DNA from: Bacteroidales bacterium
GTDB lineage: Bacteria; Bacteroidota; Bacteroidia; Bacteroidales; Muribaculaceae
NCBI GenBank assembly: GCA_014800065.1
Contig: JAAVGX010000074.1
Span: 1-7,671, forward strand
DNA: 7,671 nt
Direction of reading: 5' to 3'
Positions within the stretch are counted from its first letter, which is position 1. Every line of letters begins with the position of its first letter. Below the pieces are notes generated by a model. It saw nothing but the letters and a program-made list of their open reading frames with translations, was not told the DNA's origin and did not search any database. Both the position numbers and the translations under genes were made by a program. This document shows positions 1-5,228 of the stretch, piece after piece.

Positions 1-665
1 ATAGCAAATCCGCAACGGCAACAGCTGCCGTGCCCGCTGTCGACCCCGACGGCTTCTCCACAAAAGGTCAGACTGTCAAAGGCGGGTTCTATGTCGGACG
101 TACGGTTTGGCTTCTTCTGGCCTACTTCTTCTTCGTATTCGCAACTTCCGTACCAGCTTACTATCTGCCTAACTTCAAGTGGATTTCGGCAGAGCAGGCC
201 TCTACAATGACCTCTACGTTCTACTTCGCCATGTTTGTGGTCGGCCTGGCCCTTACCCCGGTTATGAAAGCCTTCCGCAAGGCAACATTCATCGCCGCCA
301 CGGCAATGATTGTAGGTAGCTTCGCACTTTTCGTATTCGTGCACGGTTCGGTGGCTGTATACATCATCGCTGCAGCTATATGCGGTCTTGGTAACGGTAT
401 TGCCCAACCTATATTCTACACCAAAGCTACCGAGGTCGTTACTTCCGACAGCAAATCTACTCTGTCGCTGGCCTATCTGCAGGTGGCAAACTATGTAGCG
501 ATATCGATGGTGCCGGTAATTATCGGCGCAGGTGAGAAAATTTTCCACACCACCTCCACCCTGTTCCCCTTCATCTTCGTAGGTATCGCAGCGGCTATTG
601 TATTCGTGTTCGTGGTTATCCGAAATCGTCACTTCGTTTTCGGAATGTCCAAGAATTACTATTAA
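1..665 (+). CDS. MFS transporter, C-terminal half (5' end outside window)
   Basis: The frame is open from base 3 to the TAA at 663-665, so the gene enters from the left and its start lies outside the window; the GTG at 30 is internal. The visible part is very hydrophobic and holds about six membrane segments, in order near TVWLLLAYFFFVFATSVPAY, FYFAMFVVGLALTPVM, ATFIAATAMIVGSFALFVFV, VYIIAAAICGLGNGIAQPIF, VANYVAISMVPVIIGAG and FPFIFVGIAAAIVFVFVVI, ending in a short basic tail. Six helices with a Gly-rich GLGNGIAQP segment fit the second half of a 12-helix major facilitator superfamily permease of the inner membrane. The substrate cannot be read from this half. The asparaginase gene follows after 59 bp with no terminator between, so co-transcription is likely and an amino-acid or dicarboxylate substrate is possible, but that is inference from context only. 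Confidence 0.82.
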   Translation, partial: SKSATATAAVPAVDPDGFSTKGQTVKGGFYVGRTVWLLLAYFFFVFATSVPAYYLPNFKWISAEQASTMTSTFYFAMFVVGLALTPVMKAFRKATFIAATAMIVGSFALFVFVHGSVAVYIIAAAICGLGNGIAQPIFYTKATEVVTSDSKSTLSLAYLQVANYVAISMVPVIIGAGEKIFHTTSTLFPFIFVGIAAAIVFVFVVIRNRHFVFGMSKNYY

Positions 666-697
666 TTCAGGAATCAAGATAATTCAGGAATCAAGAT
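664..697. repeat. Perfect 17-bp tandem duplication between MFS gene and ansA
   Basis: The 17-mer AATTCAGGAATCAAGAT occurs twice head to tail (664-680 and 681-697). The first copy starts inside the stop codon of the transporter gene. It occupies most of the 59-bp gap before ansA. It looks like a recent local duplication; no hairpin or promoter is evident in it. Confidence 0.9.
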
Positions 698-724
698 TAA
701 TCATCTAAAATTATTTAAGCAACC

Positions 725-1768
725 ATGGCAACTACAAACACAAACGCCCCGAAAATTCTGATTATCTACACCGGTGGCACAATCGGTATGGTAGAGACAC
801 CCGACGGCCTGCAACCTTTCGACTTTTCGCACCTGATGGACAATGTTCCCAAGGTAGGGCAGCTCGGCTACGAAATACAAAGTGTGCAGTTCCCGCAACC
901 TATCGACTCTTCCAATATGAACCCCTCTTATTGGAGTCAGATAGTAAAAGACATCGCCGACCGCTACGATGAATTCGATGGCTTCGTTATCCTCCACGGC
1001 ACCGATACCATGGCCTACACGGCCTCCGCGCTGGCTTTCATGCTCCGCGACCTTCGCAAACCGGTGGTAATCACCGGCTCCCAACTCCCTATCGGCGATA
1101 CCCGAGAGGACGGCACCGAAAACCTCATCTCAGCACTGCAGGTGGCTGCCGCCAAGGATGAGAACGGCCAACCGATGATTCAGGAAGTCGTAATTTCATT
1201 TCAGGACTACATCGTTCGCGGATGTCGCTCAACCAAGTTCACCTCTACCGGATTCCACGCCTTCAAGAGCTTCAACTATCCCAACTTGGGCGACATTGAC
1301 CTCCACATCACCTACAACAAGCCCTATCTGATGCGCCACACCACCGCTTTGCCGCTCAACCCATTTTACAACATGGACCCCAACATCCTGGTTATGTGGC
1401 TCTATCCGGGCATAACGGAGGATGTGGTCAAGGCTCAGCTCGCCACCCCCGGTATTAAGGCTGTGATTCTCCGCACATTCGGCGCCGGAAACGCCCCGAC
1501 GGAGCAGTGGTTCCTCAACGACCTCGCCGATGCCGTAAGCAAAGGACTCATAATCTATAACGTAACCCAGTGTCTCAACGGAGGCGACGAACAAAAACGC
1601 TACTACACCGGCGACATGCTCGCAAAAGCAGGCGTCGTTTCCGGATACGACATCACCGTCGAAGCCGCAGTTACAAAAATGATGTACCTCCTCGGCTCAG
1701 GCCTCTCGAAGGATCAAATCGTACAATACCTCCAGACCTCAATAGCCGGAGAAATGACCGTAGAATAA
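725..1768 (+). CDS. ansA: Type I (cytoplasmic) L-asparaginase
   Basis: A 347-residue protein that hydrolyses L-asparagine to L-aspartate and ammonia. The N-terminus carries the family signature YTGGTIGM at residues 15-22, with Thr19 as the expected nucleophile. The second catalytic motif HGTDTM lies at residues 91-96 (Thr93-Asp94), followed by the PVVITGSQLPI strand near 113-123. Lys171, in RSTKFTSTGFHAF, aligns with the catalytic Lys of the E. coli type I enzyme. There is no signal peptide, and the length is close to the roughly 340 residues of the cytoplasmic type, which argues for AnsA rather than periplasmic AnsB. The ATG at 725 puts the first strand immediately after a short polar leader, as in homologues. 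It sits 59 bp after the transporter gene and is followed by a strong GC-rich palindrome. The aspartate produced could feed fumarate to the Frd complex encoded downstream. Confidence 0.95.
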   Translation: MATTNTNAPKILIIYTGGTIGMVETPDGLQPFDFSHLMDNVPKVGQLGYEIQSVQFPQPIDSSNMNPSYWSQIVKDIADRYDEFDGFVILHGTDTMAYTASALAFMLRDLRKPVVITGSQLPIGDTREDGTENLISALQVAAAKDENGQPMIQEVVISFQDYIVRGCRSTKFTSTGFHAFKSFNYPNLGDIDLHITYNKPYLMRHTTALPLNPFYNMDPNILVMWLYPGITEDVVKAQLATPGIKAVILRTFGAGNAPTEQWFLNDLADAVSKGLIIYNVTQCLNGGDEQKRYYTGDMLAKAGVVSGYDITVEAAVTKMMYLLGSGLSKDQIVQYLQTSIAGEMTVE

Positions 1769-1791
1769 CCACCCCAACGGTAATGTACCGC

Positions 1792-1821
1792 AAAAGGCCG
1801 CGCCTCCGGAGGCGCGGCCTT
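1792..1821 (+). terminator. GC-rich hairpin terminator after ansA
   Basis: Bases 1796-1819 form a perfect 24-nt palindrome (two 12-base arms, GGCCGCGCCTCC and its complement), preceded by AAAA (1792-1795) and followed by TT. Long GC hairpins with A-run and T-run flanks are the usual Bacteroidales intrinsic terminators. Here the T-run is only two bases long because the 67-bp direct repeat begins at the same point, so termination may be weaker or the original T-run may have been replaced. Confidence 0.75.
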
Positions 1822-1885
1822 AATAATGTCCACGCCCACAGGGCACTTTGTACCCGTGCAAGGGCTAAGCTTGTCAACAATTAAA
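1819..1885. repeat. Direct repeat copy 1 (67 bp), left edge of the island
   Basis: This segment recurs at 5147-5211. The copies differ only by C/T at 1831, a 2-base TG insertion in copy 1 (CCCGTGCAAGGG versus CCCGCAAGGG) and A/G in GGCTRAGC. Internally it holds overlapping small hairpins, for example GCCC-ACA-GGGC and CCC-loop-GGG, which cannot all form at once. Copy 1 starts at the last base of the ansA terminator palindrome and ends about 50 bp before a TAnnTTTG promoter. No protein is convincingly encoded. Its identity (dispersed intergenic repeat, recombination site or duplication product) cannot be settled from one window. Confidence 0.88.
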
Positions 1886-1904
1886 TCAATAGTTCAGAAT
1901 TATC

Positions 1905-1945
1905 TTGCAAAATGTTGCTCAGTTTTGCAAATTTTTATATCTTTG
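1905..1945 (+). promoter_or_regulatory. Bacteroidetes promoter with flanking 8-bp inverted repeat (operator candidate)
   Basis: TATCTTTG at 1938-1945 matches the Bacteroidetes -7 consensus TAnnTTTG exactly, and TGTTG at 1913-1917 sits 20 bases upstream as a -33 element. A perfect inverted repeat, TTGCAAAA (1905-1912) and TTTTGCAA (1923-1930), brackets the -33 element with a 10-base spacer; this is the geometry of a binding site for a dimeric regulator that would control access to the promoter. Transcription would start near 1948-1953, at the base of the first hairpin of the region that follows. Confidence 0.65.
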
Positions 1946-1994
1946 TGGCGATTTCACGCCGTTCCGGCATTATCGGCTCAGAGCCCTGGACGAT

Positions 1995-2084
1995 ATGTCG
2001 GAGTGTGGGTGGGATTATATGGCTTCAGCTACTACGGCTGCGGCACGACATAATGTAAAAAGCGTTATTGACGCTGGTTTCTGA
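1995..2084 (+). other. Possible 29-codon small ORF inside the RNA candidate
   Basis: ATG at 1995 opens a 29-codon frame (MSECGWDYM..., ending SVIDAGF) with TGA at 2082-2084. Its start lies within the TATGTCG arm of the long stem and its last part runs through the AGCGT/ACGCT hairpin. It could be a leader peptide whose translation remodels the RNA, or chance. No Shine-Dalgarno sequence is seen, but that is normal in this phylum. Support is weak. Confidence 0.15.
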
Positions 2085-2306
2085 CTATTCGAAACTTCGC
2101 AACTTTCAATCAATCAAGAAACCACGCAACGATGATGCTCATGGGTATGTAATATATCCGTGTTCCGTGATGGAGCATGTTTGTGTATACATACGGCGTG
2201 AGGTCACGTTGCTCGTTTCGATTGATTGGGCAATGCGAAGGCCTCGAATAGTGGAGCGAGCAACAATGCGGCTTCACGCTTCTGTGTTTTTACAGTTTCT
2301 ATTTTG

Positions 2307-2338
2307 TACTTTTCTTAGGAGCCGGGAAGAGAAAAGTA
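2307..2338 (+). promoter_or_regulatory. Hairpin just upstream of the 144-residue gene
   Basis: TACTTTTC (2307-2314) and GAAAAGTA (2331-2338) form a perfect 8-bp stem over a 16-base loop that contains AGGAG (2317-2321). The stem ends 7 bases before the ATG at 2346, placing a structured element next to the initiation region. It may be the 3' end of the RNA candidate or a translational control hairpin. There is no T-run after it, so it is not a standard terminator. Confidence 0.4.
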
Positions 2339-2345
2339 AATAAAT

Positions 2346-2780
2346 ATGACACTTGAACAGATTGAGCAAAGGCTCAGAAATCTGGTAGAGGGCGATGTCC
2401 GCAACGGTCGCATTATTATCCTCGACCACAAATGCGACAACAAGATTATCAGATTTTTAGAGAGCTTCCCCGCAGCAAGAAGAGTAAACAATGTCTTTGA
2501 GGCTACAGCTTCCGAAGTATTCAAAACTATGGGAGCCACAGAGCCGGCTTTGCAAGAATTACGCAGCAGATGCACTCCTCAAACGGGCACGAATTTCGAC
2601 TACGATTCACCCGCTTTCTCCACACTCTTCACAATGGACTATATCTTCATACCCGAAAATATTGACGCTATTGAGTATATGGCTTCGGCTTTCGGGAAAA
2701 ACTACGTGGCTATCGTTGACTATACTCCTCGGGTAGCGACTCTCAAAACCGACTCTTTTGAAATAATCGAATACCGCTGA
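2346..2780 (+). CDS. Hypothetical protein, 144 residues, no recognised family
   Basis: I do not recognise this protein. It starts at ATG 2346 in an A-rich initiation region (AAGTAAATAAAT) typical of Bacteroidetes and ends at TGA 2778-2780. There is no signal peptide or membrane segment, so it is probably cytoplasmic. The N-terminus (TLEQIEQRLRNLVEGDV) looks like an amphipathic helix; further on, hydrophobic strand-like segments (GRIIILDH, DYIFIP, NYVAIVDYT) alternate with predicted helices, suggesting a small alpha/beta fold. There are two cysteines (in HKCDNK and RSRCTP) but no metal-binding cluster and no obvious catalytic motif. It follows the structured non-coding stretch by a few bases and is followed after 8 bp by a hairpin terminator, so it appears to be the sole protein product of the promoter at 1905-1945. 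A role tied to the upstream RNA is possible but unproven. Confidence 0.75.
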   Translation: MTLEQIEQRLRNLVEGDVRNGRIIILDHKCDNKIIRFLESFPAARRVNNVFEATASEVFKTMGATEPALQELRSRCTPQTGTNFDYDSPAFSTLFTMDYIFIPENIDAIEYMASAFGKNYVAIVDYTPRVATLKTDSFEIIEYR

Positions 2781-2788
2781 GTCAGCCT

Positions 2789-2815
2789 TGGAATGCACCC
2801 CGGCATTCCATTTTT
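2789..2815 (+). terminator. Intrinsic terminator after the 144-residue gene
   Basis: TGGAATGC (2789-2796) and GCATTCCA (2803-2810) form a perfect 8-bp stem with a 6-base loop, followed at once by TTTTT (2811-2815). This is a textbook intrinsic terminator. It leaves only 30 bases before the LRR gene start, with no clear TAnnTTTG box there, so the LRR gene may depend on read-through. Confidence 0.85.
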
Positions 2816-2845
2816 GGCTCATCTATAAACCGAACAACAAAAGCA

Positions 2846-4492
2846 ATGAAAAAACTATTACTCTTGATGATGGCTTTACTGGCGGTTCTCCCGGTAATGG
2901 CCGAAGAAGAAACTACCTTTACATTCTCGTACAACGGCTCAACACTTATTTATAAAGTTCTTGACGAAGATGCCAAAACGGTTTGCGTACACGCATTTTC
3001 GATGATCTCAAGCGATGTCCAGATTCCTTCGACAGTGGCATACGGGCAAAACATCTATACGGTGTCAGCAATCGGCAATGGAGCTTTTTATAACTGCCAA
3101 GAATTTTTAATATCAATAAAAATACCTGAAACGGTTACGTCTATTGAAGACGACGCGTTCTTCGGCTGCAATGGTCTACAAAAGGCTGAATTTGCGAGCA
3201 TTGAAAGCCTTTGTAAAATCGAATTCAAATCTCTCTCATCTAATCCGCTTTCTTATGCACACAATTTGTATATAAACGGGAAAGAAATAACTGAAATAAC
3301 AATTCCTAATTCCATCACTTCAATCAGAAGCAATGCGTTCCACGGATGCAGTGGTCTGACCTCGGTGACAATCGGAAACTCCGTCACTTCAATCGGGGAG
3401 TATGCGTTCGATAGATGCACAGGCCTGACTTCGGTTACAATCGGAAACTCCGTCACTTCAATCGGGGAGGGTGCGTTCTACGAATGCAGTGGTCTGACCT
3501 CGGTGACAATCGGGAACTCCGTCACTTCAATCGGGCAGTCTGCGTTCTACGGATGCAGTGGCCTGACCTCGGTGACGATACCCGAATCAGTCACTTCAAT
3601 AGGCTCGCGAGCTTTCACTCAATGCCTTGCTCTTGCTTCGGTAACAATTCCCAATTCTGTCACTTCGATAGGCGAAAGTGCTTTTGCCAACTGCCGCAGT
3701 TTGACTAACATCGTTATCCCCAATTCCGTAACAAGCATAGAGGACTGGACATTCAGCCAGTGTACGAGTCTGAAATCAGTGACAATTCCGAGTTCAATCA
3801 CATCTATCGGCGCATACGCTTTCAACAATTGCGACAGCCTGACTTCGGTTGAAATTCCAAGCTCGGTTACATCCATCGGAAGGTTTGCGTTCTATAGTTG
3901 CGATGCTCTAAACAAAGCTGAATTTGCAAGCATCGAATGGTTATGTGGTGTCGCATTTGAGAATTTTGCGTCAAATCCACTTTATTATGCTCATAATTTA
4001 TATATAAACGGACAGGAGATAACAGAAGTCCGGATTCCCGACTCAGTCACGGCAATTGGAATTTATGCTTTCGCCGGATGTGAGTATATTACCTCTTTGT
4101 CAATTCCGAACACCGTCACCTCCTTTGGCAATGGCGCTTTCGAGGGATGCACCGGTCTGACCTCAGTATATTATAATACCGAAAATCCCATTGATGCAAA
4201 TTCAAATGTATTCCAGTGCAGATACGATGATATATATCAAAACGCTTTTTTATATGTGCCGGAAGCTGCCGTAGAGAAGTGCAAGGCAGTTGAGCCGTGG
4301 AGCTTGTTCAAGAACATTAAGGCTTACGATTTCTCCGGATTAGAGGGAATTAAGGCTGATTTCAATGAAGATGAACCGTATGAGGTATATAATCTCAACG
4401 GAATCAAAGTTGTAAACGATATTGAGTCGCTTGAGGCCGGACTGTACATTGTGCGTCAAGGTGCAAACGTCAAGAAAATCGTTGTGAAGTAA
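2846..4492 (+). CDS. Secreted BspA-type leucine-rich repeat protein with T9SS-like C-terminal tail
   Basis: A 548-residue protein with a Sec signal peptide (MKK, a Leu/Met-rich core, then PVMA as the likely cleavage site near residue 19). From about residue 60 to 442 it is built of 23-residue TpLRR/BspA-type (LRR_5) units of the form IPxSVTSIGxxAFxxCxxLTSVT, about 12 clear units. Two matching 41-residue interruptions, residues 114-154 and 358-398, contain SNPL.YAHNLYING and break the array into two blocks. Residues about 443-495 are the usual irregular cap (FLYVPEAAVEKCKA...FKNIKAYDF). Residues about 500-548 (YEVYNLNGIKV, then AGLYIVRQ and KKIVVK) resemble the Por/type IX secretion sorting domain. 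The protein is thus probably exported and surface-attached; the family is linked to adhesion and host or bacterial protein binding, but no ligand can be inferred here. Codon use is more A+T-rich than in frdA and ansA. Confidence 0.9.
   Translation: MKKLLLLMMALLAVLPVMAEEETTFTFSYNGSTLIYKVLDEDAKTVCVHAFSMISSDVQIPSTVAYGQNIYTVSAIGNGAFYNCQEFLISIKIPETVTSIEDDAFFGCNGLQKAEFASIESLCKIEFKSLSSNPLSYAHNLYINGKEITEITIPNSITSIRSNAFHGCSGLTSVTIGNSVTSIGEYAFDRCTGLTSVTIGNSVTSIGEGAFYECSGLTSVTIGNSVTSIGQSAFYGCSGLTSVTIPESVTSIGSRAFTQCLALASVTIPNSVTSIGESAFANCRSLTNIVIPNSVTSIEDWTFSQCTSLKSVTIPSSITSIGAYAFNNCDSLTSVEIPSSVTSIGRFAFYSCDALNKAEFASIEWLCGVAFENFASNPLYYAHNLYINGQEITEVRIPDSVTAIGIYAFAGCEYITSLSIPNTVTSFGNGAFEGCTGLTSVYYNTENPIDANSNVFQCRYDDIYQNAFLYVPEAAVEKCKAVEPWSLFKNIKAYDFSGLEGIKADFNEDEPYEVYNLNGIKVVNDIESLEAGLYIVRQGANVKKIVVK
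3185..4038 (+). repeat. Long-period duplication of a 122-bp non-LRR insert in the LRR gene
   Basis: Bases 3185-3306 and 3917-4038 encode equivalent 41-residue segments of identical length (both start AEFASIE and contain SNPLxYAHNLYING). They are placed after one early LRR block and after the main block, so the protein has a higher-order periodicity of 732 bp (244 residues) above the 23-residue unit. Confidence 0.8.
3334..3609 (+). repeat. Tandem 69-bp repeats within the LRR gene
   Basis: Four consecutive 69-bp units (3334, 3403, 3472 and 3541 as starts), each beginning TGCGTTC, are much more alike in DNA than the other LRR units; units 1-3 share the block TCCGTCACTTCAATCGGG. They encode residues around 163-255. 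The high DNA identity suggests recent unit duplication or gene conversion, and copy number here may vary between strains. Confidence 0.85.
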
Positions 4493-4526
4493 ATATAGAA
4501 TTCAAAGAAAAAGAACTCCTCACCAT

Positions 4527-4560
4527 GGGGCTGTGTCAAAAATAGGCACAGCCTCTTTTC
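4527..4560 (+). terminator. Hairpin at the IS left end, likely terminator for the LRR gene
   Basis: GGCTGTG (4529-4535) pairs perfectly with CACAGCC (4547-4553), and the stem is followed by TCTTTT. It lies 35 bases after the LRR stop codon and within the left terminal sequence of the IS remnant, so the IS end probably supplies transcription termination for the LRR gene. Confidence 0.6.
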
Positions 4561-4582
4561 ATGATATGCTGAAAAACATAAA

Positions 4583-4616
4583 ACAAAGCCCTGACTTTCA
4601 CAAGCCGGGGCTTTGT
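4583..4616. terminator. Stem-loop inside the IS left end
   Basis: ACAAAGCCC (4583-4591) and GGGCTTTGT (4608-4616) form a perfect 9-bp stem over 16 bases. It lies between the IS end and its transposase promoter, where it would shield the transposase from read-through transcription, a known arrangement in insertion sequences. Confidence 0.55.
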
Positions 4617-4642
4617 CATGTCGAAAAGTTTTTGTAACTTTA
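4612..4642 (+). promoter_or_regulatory. IS transposase promoter
   Basis: TTTG (4612-4615), a 19-base spacer and TAACTTTA (4635-4642) match the Bacteroidetes -33/-7 promoter with only the last base of TAnnTTTG off. It ends 18 bases before the remnant transposase ATG at 4661. The -33 box lies inside the right arm of the stem-loop 4583-4616. Confidence 0.55.
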
Positions 4643-4660
4643 CGACAAAGAAACTAATTA

Positions 4661-5079
4661 ATGCATACAAAGTTACATACAAAATCTTACAATAACAACA
4701 AATTGTTTCTGACAATTAATCCTGATGAGGAAATTGGGCATAATGAACCGGTGCGCATAGTTGATGCTGTTGTTGAGAGTCTTCCGAAGAAGGACTAAAC
4801 CACCGCGGACGACGATGTATCGAACCTGAAGTGGTGTTCGGACAGATGAAGTTCAACATGGCATACCGCCGCTTCCGTCACTTTGGCAAAGACAAGGTCA
4901 CAATGGACTTTGCCTTCTTCGCCATTGCCTTCAATATCAAGAGAATGTGCGTAAAGACAGCAAAACAGACCAAAAACGGGGGAAAAACGCCCCATTTTGG
5001 GCTGATTTTACTTTTAAACCGGTTTTTATCGCCTGAGAATCCGATTTCTGGAAAAAATCCTCAAAAACCTGTCGCCTGA
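4661..5079 (+). pseudogene. IS1182-family transposase, N- and C-terminal fragments only
   Basis: The first fragment starts at ATG 4661 and runs 45 codons to TAA 4796-4798. It contains NKLFLTINPDEEIGHNEPVR followed by IVDAVVESL, typical of the DUF772-type N-terminus of IS1182 transposases. The second fragment lies in another frame (open from about 4798 to TGA 5077-5079) and reads IEPEVVFGQMKFN, YRRFRHFGKDKV and FAIAFNIKRM, which is the C-terminal end of the DDE domain of the same family, where a Glu precedes VFGQ. Several hundred residues between them, including the first catalytic Asp residues, are absent; the junction is near 4790-4800. No functional protein is expected. Confidence 0.85.
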
Positions 5080-5146
5080 AAAATATCGAAACCTCAGAGC
5101 TCAAAAATCAGAGGCTGCGTCGTAAACCTTAATTATGACACAGTCT

Positions 5147-5211
5147 CTTAATAATGTCTACGCCCACAGGGCACTTTGTACCCGCAAGGGCTGAGCTTGT
5201 CAACAATTAAA
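5147..5211. repeat. Direct repeat copy 2 (65 bp), right edge of the island
   Basis: Second copy of the segment at 1819-1885, two bases shorter and with two substitutions. Its first base is the last base of the IS right terminal sequence, and it ends 43 bases before the TAnnTTTG box of frdC. The two copies bracket 3261 bases containing the RNA candidate, the orphan gene, the LRR gene and the IS remnant. Confidence 0.88.
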
Positions 5212-5228
5212 GAATTTTTTCGCTAATT

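Larger units (their letters stand above)
1946..2340 (+). ncRNA. Candidate structured RNA or long structured leader (unrecognised family)
   Basis: About 390 bases follow a good promoter and lack a convincing protein gene, but contain many complementary segments in order. These are: GGCG/CGCC (1947-1950/1957-1960); GGCT/AGCC (1975-1978/1982-1985); TATGTCG/CGACATA (1994-2000/2046-2052); AGCGT/ACGCT with a 5-base loop (2061-2075); GGTTTC/GAAACC (2076-2081/2118-2123); ATGCTC/GAGCAT (2135-2140/2173-2178) enclosing GGGTAT/ATATCC (2143-2148/2154-2159); GCGTGA with TCACGC (2196-2201/2274-2279); GTTGCTCG/CGAGCAAC (2208-2215/2257-2264) enclosing TTCGATTG/CAATgCGAA; and TACTTTTC/GAAAAGTA (2307-2314/2331-2338). 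Some pairings compete. It is not a tRNA, rRNA or tmRNA that I can recognise. It could be a free RNA or the 5' leader of the 144-residue gene, whose ATG is 5 bases past the end. Ends are approximate; function is unknown. Confidence 0.45.
4527..5147 (+). mobile_element. IS1182-family insertion sequence remnant, internally deleted
   Basis: Imperfect terminal inverted repeats mark both ends: GGGGCTGTGTCAAAAAT at 4527-4543 and, on the opposite strand, GAGACTGTGTCATAATT at 5147-5131 (13 of 17 match). Between them are a terminator-like hairpin, a promoter, and the first and last parts of a transposase with the middle missing. Intact IS1182-type elements are usually well over 1.5 kb, whereas this is about 620 bp. 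I see no matching target duplication outside the ends (CCAT on the left, TTAA on the right), so the copy is either old or joined by rearrangement. It cannot encode active transposase but could be mobilised in trans if the ends are still recognised. The right end abuts direct repeat copy 2 exactly. Confidence 0.8.

Noticed and set aside
701..1594. Minus-strand open frames opposite ansA (701-1084 and 1229-1594)
   Set aside because: They are antisense shadows of a well-supported asparaginase gene with GC-biased codons; their translations show no recognisable domain.
1946..2340. tRNA, rRNA, tmRNA or TnpB/IscB-type guide RNA as identity of the structured region
   Set aside because: No cloverleaf, rRNA-like or tmRNA tag features are seen, and no TnpB, IscB or Cas gene lies in the window.
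1570..2343. Open frames at 1570-1884, 1826-2053 and 2068-2343 on the plus strand as genes
   Set aside because: The first overlaps ansA out of frame and runs into the terminator palindrome with Arg-rich low-complexity translation. The other two cross the direct repeat and the structured region, lack family resemblance, and cut across the base-paired segments.
3334..3609. CRISPR-like array
   Set aside because: The 69-bp units are contiguous, lie in frame within a protein gene, and have no unique spacers between fixed repeats; they encode LRR motifs.
3253..3876. Frames opposite or overlapping the LRR gene (3253-3456 minus, 3415-3708 plus, 3619-3876 minus)
   Set aside because: Their repetitive translations simply mirror the 69-bp LRR coding repeats in other frames.
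4831..5079. Independent 82-residue gene starting at GTG 4831
   Set aside because: VFGQMKFN...AIAFNIKRM is the C-terminal end of an IS1182-type transposase and the frame is open upstream of 4831, so it is a fragment of a deleted transposase, not a separate gene.
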